64,000 bases of DNA, from NCBI RefSeq assembly GCF_050717535.1, contig NZ_JBOITM010000071.1:1-64000 (forward strand), written 5' to 3'. Shown piece by piece: positions 52,108 through 61,296 of this stretch (position 1 is its first letter; each line of letters starts with the position of its first letter). Source of the stretch: Clostridium_AD sp050717535. Lineage in GTDB: Bacteria; Bacillota; Clostridia; Clostridiales; Clostridiaceae. The notes under the pieces are model-generated. The model saw only the letters and a program-made list of their open reading frames with translations. It was not told where the DNA came from and did no database searches. The position numbers and the translations under genes were made by a program.

Positions 52108-53496
52108 ATGGCAAAGAAGATTAAATTTCCATTGAGTATGGAGAATGGGGTACAAGTTCGTACATTAGAAGAACTTCGAGAACACTTTAATTTGGAAAAA
52201 ACTTTTGGCTATTATTTAGATGGAAAATTGCTTACTTGGCTAAATGACCGATATTATGAATATGAAGCAGGTCAGATTGCTGAATTGGACAACAACATAT
52301 CAGGTTTTACAAATAGGTTTTGTGAAATTTTTGGTATAACAAATAAATTTGATTTTGAGATTGAATTGGATTTAATTAGAAGTAAACATAATAAAATCTC
52401 AAAACTAAAGCAGTGTACTAATAAAGAAGAGATTATCGAAAATGTAGAATGTGTGGCATTTAATGAAAAGGAACTGTCCGACTTGCTGGATGCAGGCATT
52501 TCTCCTATTTATCTTTATGAAGGGAAATTTAATATACCTATCAGCAGAAAACATATTACTTACATTGGAATTAATTCACCTATAGCTATTATCAAATCAA
52601 GAATTTTGGTTGATTTTAGTTCGAAGAATATAGTTTTTAAAGATATAAGGTTTAATGAGGAATATGGTCAAGTAGAAAAAAATTCTAAAAGACATTGTAG
52701 TACAATTATAGGTATTGATTTGGGGACAACGAATTCTTGTGTTGCAGTAATGGAAGGCGGAAAGCCAGTTATTATTACAAATGCGGAGGGGTCAAGAACA
52801 ACTCCCTCAGTTGTTTCATTGCAGAATGATGGTAAATGGTTAGTAGGACAGGCTGCTAAAATGCAATCAATAACCAATCCTGATAGAACTATATCATCTA
52901 TAGCGAGGCAGATTGGTACCAATTATAAGGCCATTTTCCAGGGGAGAGAATATACTTCGCAAGAAATATTAGCTACAATTCTTCAAAAGCTTAAGAGAGA
53001 TGCCGAGAGTTATATCGGAAAAGCTATAACGGAAGCTGTTATTACTGTACCAACATGCTATGGGTTTGGTGAAATGCAAGCTATAAAAGATGCAGGTAAA
53101 ATTGCAGGACTTGAAGTAAAGAGATGCATGACTACTACTTTAGCGACTGCAATTTATTACGGAGTAGATAAACAAGATTATAATCAAAAAATATTAGTAT
53201 ATGATATTGGCGGCGGTACATTTGGCATATCAATACTTGAATTAGGTGATGGACTTTTTGAAGTTAAATCTGTTAACGGTAATATAAAACTTGGAGGGGA
53301 TGACTTCGATGAAAAAATAGTTGATTTCATTGCTGATACTTTCAAAATCGATAATGGAATTGATTTAAGAAACGATAATATTGCGCTTAAAAGATTAAAA
53401 GAAGCATCTGAAATTGCTAAGATTGAATTGTCATCTTCAATGCACACAGCAGACATGAAGCATAAAAATATAGCCCTTGTATATCAAGGGCTATAA
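52108..53496 (+). pseudogene. Hsp70-like protein with novel N-terminal domain, truncated by a transposon
   Basis: A frame of 462 residues; AGGAGTGGGAG precedes the ATG. Residues 1-195 (TLEELREHFNLEKTFGYYLD, WLNDRYYEYEAGQIAEL) resemble an adaptor region and are not part of DnaK. From about 199 the Hsp70 ATPase begins: GIDLGTTNSCVAVMEGG, TPSVVSLQNDGKWLVGQAA, VPTCYGFGEMQAIKDAGKIA, VYDIGGGTFGISIL and LGGDDFDEKI. It stops after LKEASEIAKIELSSSM. The final NIALVYQGL and stop are encoded by the transposon end hairpin. The rest of the ATPase lobe and the whole substrate-binding domain are missing, so it cannot be a working chaperone. Confidence 0.75.
53469..53495. repeat. Hairpin at the left edge of the DruA/DDE transposon
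   Basis: A perfect 11-bp stem TATAGCCCTTG / CAAGGGCTATA with a 5-base loop, followed by AGTTTTTTTT. It works as a terminator for the truncated Hsp70 gene and is probably the left end structure of the element. Confidence 0.6.
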
Positions 53497-53587
53497 GTTT
53501 TTTTTGAAAAACTTTTTCTTAAATGCCTCTGGACAACAGCATAGATCAAATGTTATGATAATATTGGAAAGGTAGGTGGGGCATAAT

Positions 53588-54490
53588 ATGGACAAAATTA
53601 TCATGGCATCCTCCGGACGAAATTTCACTTCTGAAGATATAGAACTTATCAAATGGACAAGAAATAAATATTCTCATTTATCAAGAAGAGAATTAGCAGG
53701 CACTGTATGCGAGTTTCTAAACTGGACTACGCCAGCTGGAAGGGCCAAAACACCTCAATGCGTAGCATTTCTAGTGAAATTAGAAGAATCAGGAATTATT
53801 GAATTGCCACCTGTAATTATTAAGTCAAAAAAAGTATCAGTATCAATAATACCGGACTTTGATATAGATATCACTCCTATAATAGGAGACCTAAAAGATT
53901 TTGAACCAATAAATTTAGAGATTGCAAGAGCCGGAGGCCAATTAAAATTATGGCGAAAATACGTAAATGATTATCATATGCTGGGAGATAAGCAAGTGTT
54001 TGGCTCTAGATTATATTATTTTGTTAAAAGTGGAGATAAAAAACTTGGTTGTCTTCAATTTTCCGCGTCAGCGTGGGCATTAAAATCACGTGATGAATGG
54101 ATAGGATGGAGTATTGAAGATAAAAACGTAAGGCTTCATTTTATACTGAATAACAGCAGATTTTTAATATTTCCTTGGGTTAACATTAAAAATTTAGCAA
54201 GTAAAGCGTTAGCTTTATCCATAAGACAAATTCAAAAAGATTGGCTCAGAGAATACTGTTATTCACCAGTGTTATTAGAGACCTTTGTAGATACTTCTCA
54301 ATTTGCGGGTACATGTTATAAAGCTTCGAATTGGACATATATAGGTCATACCAAAGGTCGTGGCAGAATGGATAAAAATACAGAGATGTTATTACCTCCC
54401 AAAGCAATCTATATGTATCCGCTCCAAAAAGATTTTAAAGACTGTCTTAAGGGACTTAAACCATGCAAGGTGGTGAATCCTGATGAGTAG
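53588..54490 (+). CDS. DUF4338 (DruA-like) protein
   Basis: About 300 residues. ATG 53588 is preferred, with GGTAGGTGGGG upstream. The sequence LSRRELAGTVCEFLNWTTPAG at the N-terminus, GSRLYYFVKSGDKKLGCLQF in the middle, and the end RMDKNTEMLLPPKAIYMYPL are diagnostic of DUF4338, the family of Druantia protein DruA. In this arrangement, directly overlapping a DDE transposase gene by 8 bases, it is more likely a transposon accessory protein than part of a Druantia system: no Druantia helicase DruE is present. Confidence 0.8.
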   Translation: MDKIIMASSGRNFTSEDIELIKWTRNKYSHLSRRELAGTVCEFLNWTTPAGRAKTPQCVAFLVKLEESGIIELPPVIIKSKKVSVSIIPDFDIDITPIIGDLKDFEPINLEIARAGGQLKLWRKYVNDYHMLGDKQVFGSRLYYFVKSGDKKLGCLQFSASAWALKSRDEWIGWSIEDKNVRLHFILNNSRFLIFPWVNIKNLASKALALSIRQIQKDWLREYCYSPVLLETFVDTSQFAGTCYKASNWTYIGHTKGRGRMDKNTEMLLPPKAIYMYPLQKDFKDCLKGLKPCKVVNPDE

Positions 54491-56000
54491 AGCAGAAGAA
54501 CGACAGAAAAAAAGGGAACAGGAAAAACAAGTTAAAAACAAAGAGTTAGAAGCTAAAGGAATTATTATTTCAAGGCAAGAGTATAGAAAGAAAAAAAATA
54601 TAGCTAATAAAAAATGCAGCTACAACACAGCTGAGGAAGAAATGGTAGACAGGCAAGAAACTTCAGAAGCAGCTCTAAAGGTATATAGAAGGTTATTACC
54701 AATACTTCTTAAAAGATTAAGCAAAATTAAAGATCCTAGGCAAACTAAGAAAATAAAACATACTTTAACAGTGCTTATGATATACGGAATATTCATGTTT
54801 GTATACAATGTTTCTTCTTTAAGAAATGCCAATAAAGAAATGAGTTTACCAATATTTTTTGGTAACATGAAATCTATGTTTCCAGAGTTTGAAACTATGC
54901 CACATTCAGATACATTGAGCAGACTTTTAGATAAAATAAAGGTGGAAGAAATAGAAGAAAGTATGCTAGTGTTATTTGAAGAACTTGTTAAAAAGAAGAA
55001 ATTTAAAAATCACTTAATTAATAAGAGATATGTCATAGCTATAGATGGCACCCAAAAATTCATGAGAACTGAAAAATGGTCACAGGAATGTTTGGAACGA
55101 CATGTTGGCAAAGAAAAACAAGAACAATATTATGTCTACGTGCTAGAGTCAGTGGTTATTTTTAATAATGGAATAACTTTGCCATTAATGAGCGAATTTT
55201 TAAACAATGATGAGTATAAAGATGTTAGCGCTGATAAACAAGACTGTGAACGCAAAGCTTTTTATCGGTTTTCTAAAAAAGTAAAGGCAAGGTTTCCAAA
55301 ACTCAAAATTGCAATAACAATGGATGGTCTTTATGCTTGTGGACCTGTAATAAAAATATGCCGTGATTATGGATGGGATTTTATGCTTGTATTCAAGGAA
55401 GGATCAATGAGAAATACTTGGAAAGAAACGATGGGACTTATAAGGCTTACTCCTGAGAACACAATTAAGTATAATTATGAATCTAGAAATCAGGTTTATA
55501 GGTGGATTAATGATGTTGAGTATACATATGGTGGTAACGGTAGGAGCAAAACAATGCTACACGCAGTAACTTGTGAAGAAACTTGGGAAGAAACAAGCAG
55601 AACTACTGGTAAAATCGAACCAAAATCAGCTAGATATGTATGGATATCTGGGAAAGAAATTACTAAAAGTAATGTAGAAAATCGATGTATTAAGATTGGA
55701 CGCTATCGATGGAAAATTGAAAATAATTTTCTTGCAGTGAAACATCAAGGATACCAATATGAACACTGCTTTTCCTACAATTGGAATGCTATGGTTGGAT
55801 TTCATCATCTTATGAAAATAGGTAGATTCATAAATGTGTTACTTATAAACAGTGAATTTTTAGCAAAAAAGGTTGCGCAGCTAGGCATAAGAGGATTAAT
55901 AACTTTTATTTTCAAAGCATGTACAGGAGACATTCTTAATAAAACACGCCTATCGGCAATAGCAAAAGACAATAGGTACCAGTGGAGACTAATAGATTAG
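54483..56000 (+). CDS. DDE transposase of the DruA-linked element
   Basis: A protein of 505 residues. It starts with a lysine/glutamate-rich helix (EERQKKREQEKQVKNKELE). An IS4/ISAs1-like catalytic core follows: YVIAIDGTQKFMRTEKW (first Asp), ITMDGLYACGPVIKICRDYG (second Asp), and YRWKIENNFLAVKHQGYQYE with the Y-x-x-R-W-x-I-E-N catalytic Glu segment. A helical end with FHHLMKIGRFINVLL closes it. It appears full length with no stops. The IS family cannot be fixed without a search. Confidence 0.85.
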   Translation: MSRAEERQKKREQEKQVKNKELEAKGIIISRQEYRKKKNIANKKCSYNTAEEEMVDRQETSEAALKVYRRLLPILLKRLSKIKDPRQTKKIKHTLTVLMIYGIFMFVYNVSSLRNANKEMSLPIFFGNMKSMFPEFETMPHSDTLSRLLDKIKVEEIEESMLVLFEELVKKKKFKNHLINKRYVIAIDGTQKFMRTEKWSQECLERHVGKEKQEQYYVYVLESVVIFNNGITLPLMSEFLNNDEYKDVSADKQDCERKAFYRFSKKVKARFPKLKIAITMDGLYACGPVIKICRDYGWDFMLVFKEGSMRNTWKETMGLIRLTPENTIKYNYESRNQVYRWINDVEYTYGGNGRSKTMLHAVTCEETWEETSRTTGKIEPKSARYVWISGKEITKSNVENRCIKIGRYRWKIENNFLAVKHQGYQYEHCFSYNWNAMVGFHHLMKIGRFINVLLINSEFLAKKVAQLGIRGLITFIFKACTGDILNKTRLSAIAKDNRYQWRLID

Positions 56001-56027
56001 TTGGCAATGAAATTTTCATTATTGATT

Positions 56028-56043
56028 AAGGGCGTACGCCCTT
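56028..56043. repeat. Palindrome at the right edge of the transposon
   Basis: AAGGGCGTACGCCCTT is a perfect 16-base palindrome. It shares AAGGGC/GCCCTT with the left-edge hairpin and lies 28 bases after the transposase stop. The remaining bases to the tRNA (56044-56327) are noncoding and AT-rich. Confidence 0.5.
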
Positions 56044-56327
56044 GGTGATTAGTATGAATTTAATATTTGTAAATATTTACAGTGCTCTCTTGTGAGGGTC
56101 TTTTTGGCGTTCAGTTTCTTACTAAAAGCTAACTATGAGAATAAGCTGAAGCTTATTTTATCAAGAAAATTGTTTAATAGGTTATACAAATTACAAATTG
56201 TAACACCCAACCATAATTTAAAGTGAAATTAGTGATTTCAAAAAAATTCATGCTTCAGCTCTGTCGTAATTGTTATAGGCTTTACAAATGCGGAAAAGTA
56301 GAGTATACTAAGTTTATTCCGTAATGA

Positions 56328-56403
56328 GCGTCACTAGCTCAGTTGGTAGAGCACCTGACTCTTAATCAGGTTGTCCAGGGTTCGATTCCCTGGTGTCGCA
56401 CCA
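56328..56403 (+). tRNA. tRNA-Lys (anticodon CTT)
   Basis: A 76-base cloverleaf: acceptor GCGTCAC / GTGTCGC with one T-T mismatch at position 4, D arm GCTC...GAGC, anticodon stem CCTGA / TCAGG with loop CTCTTAA (anticodon CTT), T arm CAGGG TTCGATT CCCTG, and encoded CCA at 56401-56403. It lies where mobile DNA gives way to ordinary genes, so it is a plausible integration site. I found no second copy of its 3' end in the window. Confidence 0.95.
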
Positions 56404-56411
56404 TAATAAAT

Positions 56412-56451
56412 ACAGATGTTTCATTAACTTGAAGCATCTGTTATTTTTTTT
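56412..56451 (+). terminator. tRNA terminator
   Basis: Stem ACAGATGTTTCA / TGAAGCATCTGT (11 of 12 paired) with a 7-base loop, followed by TATTTTTTTT. Confidence 0.85.
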
Positions 56452-56630
56452 GCACTTTATTGAGAAAAATTTCTAATTGGTGTTTATTCTTACGAACATA
56501 TACTTTGAAAATAGAGTTGTAACTATGAATGAAAACTATTGATAGATAAGATGATTAAATTGTAGCAGTAAATTATATAAGCTCATAGAATAATATTATT
56601 ACAGAGTATATTTAAATGAGGTGAAATAAA

Positions 56631-58070
56631 ATGAAAGCAATTAATTATGATTATAATATTCCTTATTTAACAATAGGAGAAATAAATATAACTGGAGCAA
56701 CAGGTGCAACGGGTTCACAAGGTATTCAAGGCCAAACAGGATCAACAGGGGTAACTGGGGACAATGGAGCAACTGGAGTAACCGGGTCAACTGGAGATAA
56801 TGGAACAACGGGATCAACAGGATTAAGGGGTGTAACGGGTTCACAAGATATTCAAGGCCAAATAGGAACTACAGGGATAACTGGAGACAATGGAGCAACA
56901 GGGGTAACCGGGTCAACTGGAACCACTGGCGCTACAGGTATAACAGGGGTAACCGGGTCAATTGGAACCACTGGCGCTACAGGTATAACAGGAGTAACCG
57001 GGTTAACTGGAACTGCTGGCGCTACAGGTATAACAGGGGTAACCGGGTCAACTGGAACCACTGGCGCTACAGGTATAACAGGGGTAACCGGGTCAATTGG
57101 AACCACTGGCGCTACAGGTATAACAGGAGTAACCGGGTTAACTGGAATAACTGGTGCTACCGGCACACCAGGTTCCTCGTTTCTTACTTCAGTTAATCGA
57201 ATTTACGTGACAAATGCAAGTGATAACAATGTGTCGGTCATTGACGGGAGTACCAATACTGTTATAGCAACAGTTATGGTAGGAGATTACCCAAGAGGTG
57301 TAAGTGTAAACCCAACAACTAACCGAATTTACGTGGCAAATATGAATGATAACAATGTGTCGGTCATTGACGGAAACACCAATACCGTCATAGCCACTGT
57401 TACAGTAGGATTAAATCCAGCTGCCGTAGGTGTAAATCAGATAACCAATCGAATCTACGTAACAAATATAGGTGAAAACAATGTTTCGGTCATTGATGGG
57501 AGTACCAATAGCATCATAGCAACTGTTGCAGTAGGGTTAAATACACTTGGAGTAGACATAAACCAGATAACGAATCGAATTTACGCGGTAAATCATATTA
57601 GTGGCAATGTCTCGGTCATTGATGGGGATTCGAATACTGTCATAGCCACCATTGCGGTAGGAAATAGACCATTCAGCATAGGTGTAAATCCTTTAACCAA
57701 CGGAATTTATGTGCCAAACGCGAGCTTTAACAATGTCTCGGTCATTGATGGACCTTCTAATACAGTTATAACTATAGTTGTTGTAGGAGACGGCCCAACC
57801 GGCATAGCTGTAAACCCAATAACCAACCGAATTTATGTAGGAAATAATGTCAGTGCAAATGTCTCTGTCATTGATGGAGGTCTTAATACCGTCATAGCCA
57901 CCATTGCGGGAGTAGTTTTTCCATACAGCATAGGTGTAAATCCTTTAACAAACGTGATTTACGTATCAAATGAAGATGGCACTGTCTCAGTCATTAGCGG
58001 TTTTTCCAATAATGTAATAGCGACTATTACTGTAGGATCTTCACCACAGGGTATAGCAGTGAATCCCTAA
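56631..58070 (+). CDS. Collagen-like protein with seven-bladed YVTN beta-propeller
   Basis: A protein of 479 residues; GAGGTG precedes the ATG. After a short leader (MKAINYDYNIPYLTIGEI) come about 150 residues of G-x-T triplets (GATGATGSQG, then GITGVTGSTG units). A propeller of seven repeats of about 42 residues follows: NRIYV-N---NNVSVIDG--NTVIATV-VG--P-G--VNP-T. There is no signal peptide or LPXTG anchor, and the leader-plus-GXT layout is that of BclA-like exosporium proteins. It is therefore probably a spore-surface filament with a propeller as head domain. It is a single-gene transcript ended by a strong terminator. Confidence 0.85.
   Translation: MKAINYDYNIPYLTIGEINITGATGATGSQGIQGQTGSTGVTGDNGATGVTGSTGDNGTTGSTGLRGVTGSQDIQGQIGTTGITGDNGATGVTGSTGTTGATGITGVTGSIGTTGATGITGVTGLTGTAGATGITGVTGSTGTTGATGITGVTGSIGTTGATGITGVTGLTGITGATGTPGSSFLTSVNRIYVTNASDNNVSVIDGSTNTVIATVMVGDYPRGVSVNPTTNRIYVANMNDNNVSVIDGNTNTVIATVTVGLNPAAVGVNQITNRIYVTNIGENNVSVIDGSTNSIIATVAVGLNTLGVDINQITNRIYAVNHISGNVSVIDGDSNTVIATIAVGNRPFSIGVNPLTNGIYVPNASFNNVSVIDGPSNTVITIVVVGDGPTGIAVNPITNRIYVGNNVSANVSVIDGGLNTVIATIAGVVFPYSIGVNPLTNVIYVSNEDGTVSVISGFSNNVIATITVGSSPQGIAVNP
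56903..57172. repeat. 45-bp tandem repeats with 135-bp higher-order unit
   Basis: Six 45-base units begin at 56903, 56948, 56993, 57038, 57083 and 57128, each starting GTAACCGGG (GGTAACC or AGTAACC). Variants run in the order A-B-C-A-B-C: TCAACTGG, TCAATTGG, then TTAACTGG. A block of three units (135 bases) was therefore duplicated as a whole. The frame is preserved, so slippage only changes the length of the collagen stalk. Confidence 0.85.
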
Positions 58071-58090
58071 GAAAGAGGATTACCGTGGAT

Positions 58091-58125
58091 AAATGAACTA
58101 ACTTAATGATTGAGTTAGTTCATTT
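58091..58125 (+). terminator. Terminator after the collagen/YVTN gene
   Basis: A 13-bp perfect stem AAATGAACTAACT / AGTTAGTTCATTT with a 9-base loop, followed by AATG. The stretch from here to 58387 is AT-rich and shows no other gene; it must hold the promoter of the Spo0E-like gene. Confidence 0.75.
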
Positions 58126-58387
58126 AATGTAATAAGATAGCAGTTTTAGATTACTGAATGTGGTTGCTGTCTTTTTCAGATGTTAACAATATAATAATAA
58201 CAATATTTATATGCTGACAGCATATTTACTATTTGTTCATATTTATATATAATGAGACATATTATATATTGAATTTTATTAAAGCATCATATTTTTTATA
58301 TCGGGTTTCTTCCCAATTTAAAAGGTTATTACTAACTATATACTATGTAGTTAATTGATTTCATAAAGTCAATTGAGAGGGGCGTTT

Positions 58388-58573
58388 ATGATGGAAGAAA
58401 AAATATCTGAAATTGTAGAGGAACAGGATTTGAAGGCTTGTATTGATACGTTGAGAGATATTTTAAATGAAATGTGTTGCAAATTTGATGAGCGTGAAGT
58501 GAATAAAGAAAAATTAAATGTAAGTCACCAATTAGATATACTTATAGTTAGATATATGGGACTTAAAAAATAA
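58388..58573 (+). CDS. Spo0E-family sporulation regulatory phosphatase
   Basis: About 61 residues from ATG 58388, with GAGAGGGG 7 bases upstream (ATG 58391 is also possible). The end carries the family motif S-x-x-L-D-x-L-I-x-x-Y-M as SHQLDILIVRYM, with a preceding helix LRDILNEMCCKF. Spo0E-like proteins dephosphorylate Spo0A~P and delay sporulation. The protein is small, helical and cytoplasmic. It is transcribed alone. Confidence 0.85.
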   Translation: MMEEKISEIVEEQDLKACIDTLRDILNEMCCKFDEREVNKEKLNVSHQLDILIVRYMGLKK

Positions 58574-58651
58574 ATAAAACTGCACAAGGGTATTATATAT
58601 GAAACTATTATCTAGGATAAGAGGAATAATATTTTTGGATTATTAGGAAGA

Positions 58652-58694
58652 CATGTCAACACCAGATAATATAGGTGTTGATATGTTTTTTTGT
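58652..58694 (+). terminator. Terminator after the Spo0E-like gene
   Basis: Stem CATgTCAACACC / GGTGTTGATATG (one mismatch) with a 10-base loop, followed by TTTTTTTG. The remaining bases to 58875 are AT-rich; TATAAT at 58817-58822 may be the -10 box of the flotillin-like gene. Confidence 0.8.
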
Positions 58695-58875
58695 TTTTGT
58701 TGAATGAAGAATATTTTTGTAATTAACATTTAGGTGGAAAATTTATAACACACTACAAAATGAAATATGTATAAAAATATAGATAACTATAAGTTATAAT
58801 AGCATAATATTTGTGATATAATTAACCAATGACAAAATATATAAGACGAAACATAAATTGTAAGGGGGAATAATT

Positions 58876-61113
58876 ATGGATTACACGATTTTGATTATAC
58901 CAGGCATAGTGCTAGTAGCAATATTTTTAATTGCTTATGGTATAGGTTTTACAAGCATAGGATCAGATGAAGTGGGTATTGTTGAGAAATGGTGGAGTAT
59001 GGGTGGCTCAGTTCCTTCAGATGGGCTTATAGCACTTAAAGGAGAAGCTGGTTATCAACCAGAAGTACTAAGGGCTGGTGTTCACTTCAAAACTCCTTTT
59101 AAGTACAAGATTAAGAAAGTAAGGCTAGTAACTATACCACAAGGTCAAATAGCCTATGTATTTTCAAGGTCAGGAGAAAGTTTAGGAGATGGTCAAACAC
59201 TAGGAAAGGTTATTCCTGAAAGCAAATCTTTCCAAGATGTTGTAGCATTTTTAAATAATAATGGCCAAAAGGGACCACAAAGACAGATTCTTCGTGAAGG
59301 TACTTACGCGTTTAATTTAGCACAATTTATTATAATCACCAAAGATAGGGTACATTCAATTTTCACTTCAAAAGATGAGACAACTCAAATAGAATCAATG
59401 CGAAGTGACTTAGCTAGAGTAGCTGGATTTAGCCCTGTACTTATATCAAGTTCAAAAGCTACTGAGCAATATACTCAGCAGAATGACGGTAATGAAACGG
59501 AAGCCGGATTTGGTAAAGGAGTTAATAAGTACGATAGCAAAGATAGTCGTGATACTATAGGTATTGTAACTATTAATGAGGGCCCTACACCTGATAATGG
59601 AGCAATTATAGCACCTATTGTTGGTGAGGGCGTGAATAATGAATTCTATCACAACAACTTCCAAGAGCCAGAAAAATTTTTGGCTGCAGATGGAAGAAAG
59701 GGCAAGCAGATGCAAGTACTTACTGATGGAGTTTATTTTATTAATAGAATGTTTGCAAGTGTTGATATAGTACCTAAAAGCATAATAAATATTGGGTATG
59801 TAGGGGTTGTGGTAAGTTATTTTGGTGATAAAGGGGAAGATGTTTCGGGTACTGGATACTCTCATGGAGAACTTGTGGAACAGGGCAAAAAGGGTATTTG
59901 GAGAGATTCTATGATGCCAGGAAAGTATGCATTTAATACTTATGCTGGTAAAGTTGTGCCAGTTCCTACTACTAATGTAATACTAAAGTGGATTAGTGGT
60001 CAAACTGGAGTTCACAAATTAGATGATAATTTAAAAGAGATTAGTTTAATAACTAAGGATGCTTTCGAGCCTAATTTACCACTTACAGTAGTATTTAATA
60101 TTGATTATAGAAAAGCATCATCAGTTATACAAAGGTTTGGGGACATTAAAATGCTTGTTGAACAATCTCTTGACCCAATGGTAGCTGGTTACTTTAAGAA
60201 TATTGGTCAAACGAAAACTCTTATAGAACTTGTTCAAGATAGAAGTCAAATTCAACAAGAAGCATCTGACGAAATGAAGCAAAAATTTAAATTATATGAT
60301 TTAGAACTTCAAGAAGTATTAATTGGAACACCTGCAGCTTCTGCTAGTGATACAAGAATCGAAAAAATTCTTGCACAATTAAGAGATAGGCAGGTAGCTA
60401 TGGAAGAGATTAAGACCAATGAAGCTAAACAAAAATCTGCTGAAAAACAAAGAGAATTAAATGAAGCTCAAGCAAAATCAATGGCACAATCAGCTCTTAC
60501 ACAATCAAGTATAGATATTGAGGTAGCTGATAATAAAGGTAAATCAGAATTAAGGCTTGCAGAGCAGTTAGCATTAAAAACTCAGAAACTTGCAGAAGCT
60601 GACAAATACAAGAGAACTCAAGAAGCAGATGCTGAAAGATACACAAGAGAAGCCGAGGCTGCGGCACAAGCGAAAACTATAGAACTCACAGCAGCTGCTA
60701 ATGCTAAACAAGTTGAATTACAAGCAAGTGCAGAGGCATTTAAACTTGAAAAAGTAGGTAATGCAACAGCATTAAACATTAAAGTAGTCGCAGATGCTAC
60801 TGCTGAGCAAGAAACAAAGGTAGGTATTGCAAAGGGAACAGCAGCAAAAGCACTAGTTGATGCATACGGTGGACCAGAATTACAAGTACAACAAAGTGTC
60901 ATGATAGCATTTGCAGAGGCTTTAAAGATAAGCAAGTCTCCACTTGTACCACAAACTGTAATAATGGGTGGTAGTGATGGAAAAACACCTAATGCAATGG
61001 AAGGAATAATGAGCATGGTACTAGCAAATATGGCAAGTGAAAAGAGTTCAATAATATCAAAACCTATAGAAAATATAGAGGTTAAAGAGGTAATAAAATC
61101 ACAAACTAATTAG
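58876..61113 (+). CDS. Flotillin-like SPFH/band-7 membrane protein
   Basis: A protein of 745 residues; AAGGGGGAA precedes the ATG. One N-terminal transmembrane helix lies at about residues 5-27 (ILIIPGIVLVAIFLIAYGIG). A band-7/SPFH region with FTSIGSDEVGIVEKWW and GVHFKTPFKYKIKKV follows. An insert spans about 130-270, longer than in typical flotillins. The Ala/Glu/Lys-rich coiled coil at about 500-650 (RYTREAEAAAQAKTIELTAA) is the flotillin heptad region, ending AFAEALKISKSPLVPQTVIM. It scaffolds membrane microdomains. It is transcribed alone and ends in a strong terminator. Confidence 0.85.
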   Translation: MDYTILIIPGIVLVAIFLIAYGIGFTSIGSDEVGIVEKWWSMGGSVPSDGLIALKGEAGYQPEVLRAGVHFKTPFKYKIKKVRLVTIPQGQIAYVFSRSGESLGDGQTLGKVIPESKSFQDVVAFLNNNGQKGPQRQILREGTYAFNLAQFIIITKDRVHSIFTSKDETTQIESMRSDLARVAGFSPVLISSSKATEQYTQQNDGNETEAGFGKGVNKYDSKDSRDTIGIVTINEGPTPDNGAIIAPIVGEGVNNEFYHNNFQEPEKFLAADGRKGKQMQVLTDGVYFINRMFASVDIVPKSIINIGYVGVVVSYFGDKGEDVSGTGYSHGELVEQGKKGIWRDSMMPGKYAFNTYAGKVVPVPTTNVILKWISGQTGVHKLDDNLKEISLITKDAFEPNLPLTVVFNIDYRKASSVIQRFGDIKMLVEQSLDPMVAGYFKNIGQTKTLIELVQDRSQIQQEASDEMKQKFKLYDLELQEVLIGTPAASASDTRIEKILAQLRDRQVAMEEIKTNEAKQKSAEKQRELNEAQAKSMAQSALTQSSIDIEVADNKGKSELRLAEQLALKTQKLAEADKYKRTQEADAERYTREAEAAAQAKTIELTAAANAKQVELQASAEAFKLEKVGNATALNIKVVADATAEQETKVGIAKGTAAKALVDAYGGPELQVQQSVMIAFAEALKISKSPLVPQTVIMGGSDGKTPNAMEGIMSMVLANMASEKSSIISKPIENIEVKEVIKSQTN

Positions 61114-61130
61114 TTTAAAATATGAAAAAA

Positions 61131-61162
61131 ACAGTAGAATAATTATTCTACTGTTTTTTTTG
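61131..61162 (+). terminator. Terminator after the SPFH gene
   Basis: A perfect 24-base palindrome (61131-61154, ACAGTAGAATAA and its complement), followed by TTTTTGTTC and preceded by a run of A, so it may stop transcription in both directions. Confidence 0.85.
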
Positions 61163-61296
61163 TTCGAATTACTTGTACAAATTGCCACTTGTAACGTGGG
61201 TGAAACATTTTTATGAAGTTATTATTGCAATATTCGAAAGATTATTATAATATATATATATGTGACAATAATTTAACAATGTTAGGAGGAATTATA

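Larger units (their letters stand above)
53469..56043 (+). mobile_element. Two-gene transposon (DUF4338/DruA-like plus DDE transposase)
   Basis: Two overlapping same-strand genes are bounded by GCCCTT/AAGGGC hairpins at 53469-53495 and 56028-56043. The left boundary coincides with the break of the Hsp70 gene. I could not find a long terminal inverted repeat or a target duplication, so the exact ends are uncertain. The downstream side does not continue the Hsp70 gene, so a deletion accompanied or followed insertion. Confidence 0.5.

Noticed and set aside
53588..56000. Druantia defence system because of the DruA-like (DUF4338) protein
   Set aside because: No large DruE-type helicase or other Druantia subunits are adjacent; the gene overlaps a DDE transposase gene instead.
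56852..57166. Long minus-strand frame rich in proline and valine
   Set aside because: It is the antisense of the collagen repeats, where stops are rare by composition; it has no ribosome binding site.
56903..57172. Regular tandem repeats as a possible CRISPR array
   Set aside because: The units are contiguous without unique spacers and encode in-frame collagen-like G-x-T triplets. I found no CRISPR array elsewhere in the window.
60618..61016. 132-codon minus-strand frame rich in Ala and Ser
   Set aside because: Antisense of the flotillin coiled coil; a composition artefact.
61240..61285. Rex operator upstream of hydC
   Set aside because: Only one half (TTTAACAAT) fits; the other half is a direct, not inverted, match (GACAAT), so it is not claimed as a feature.
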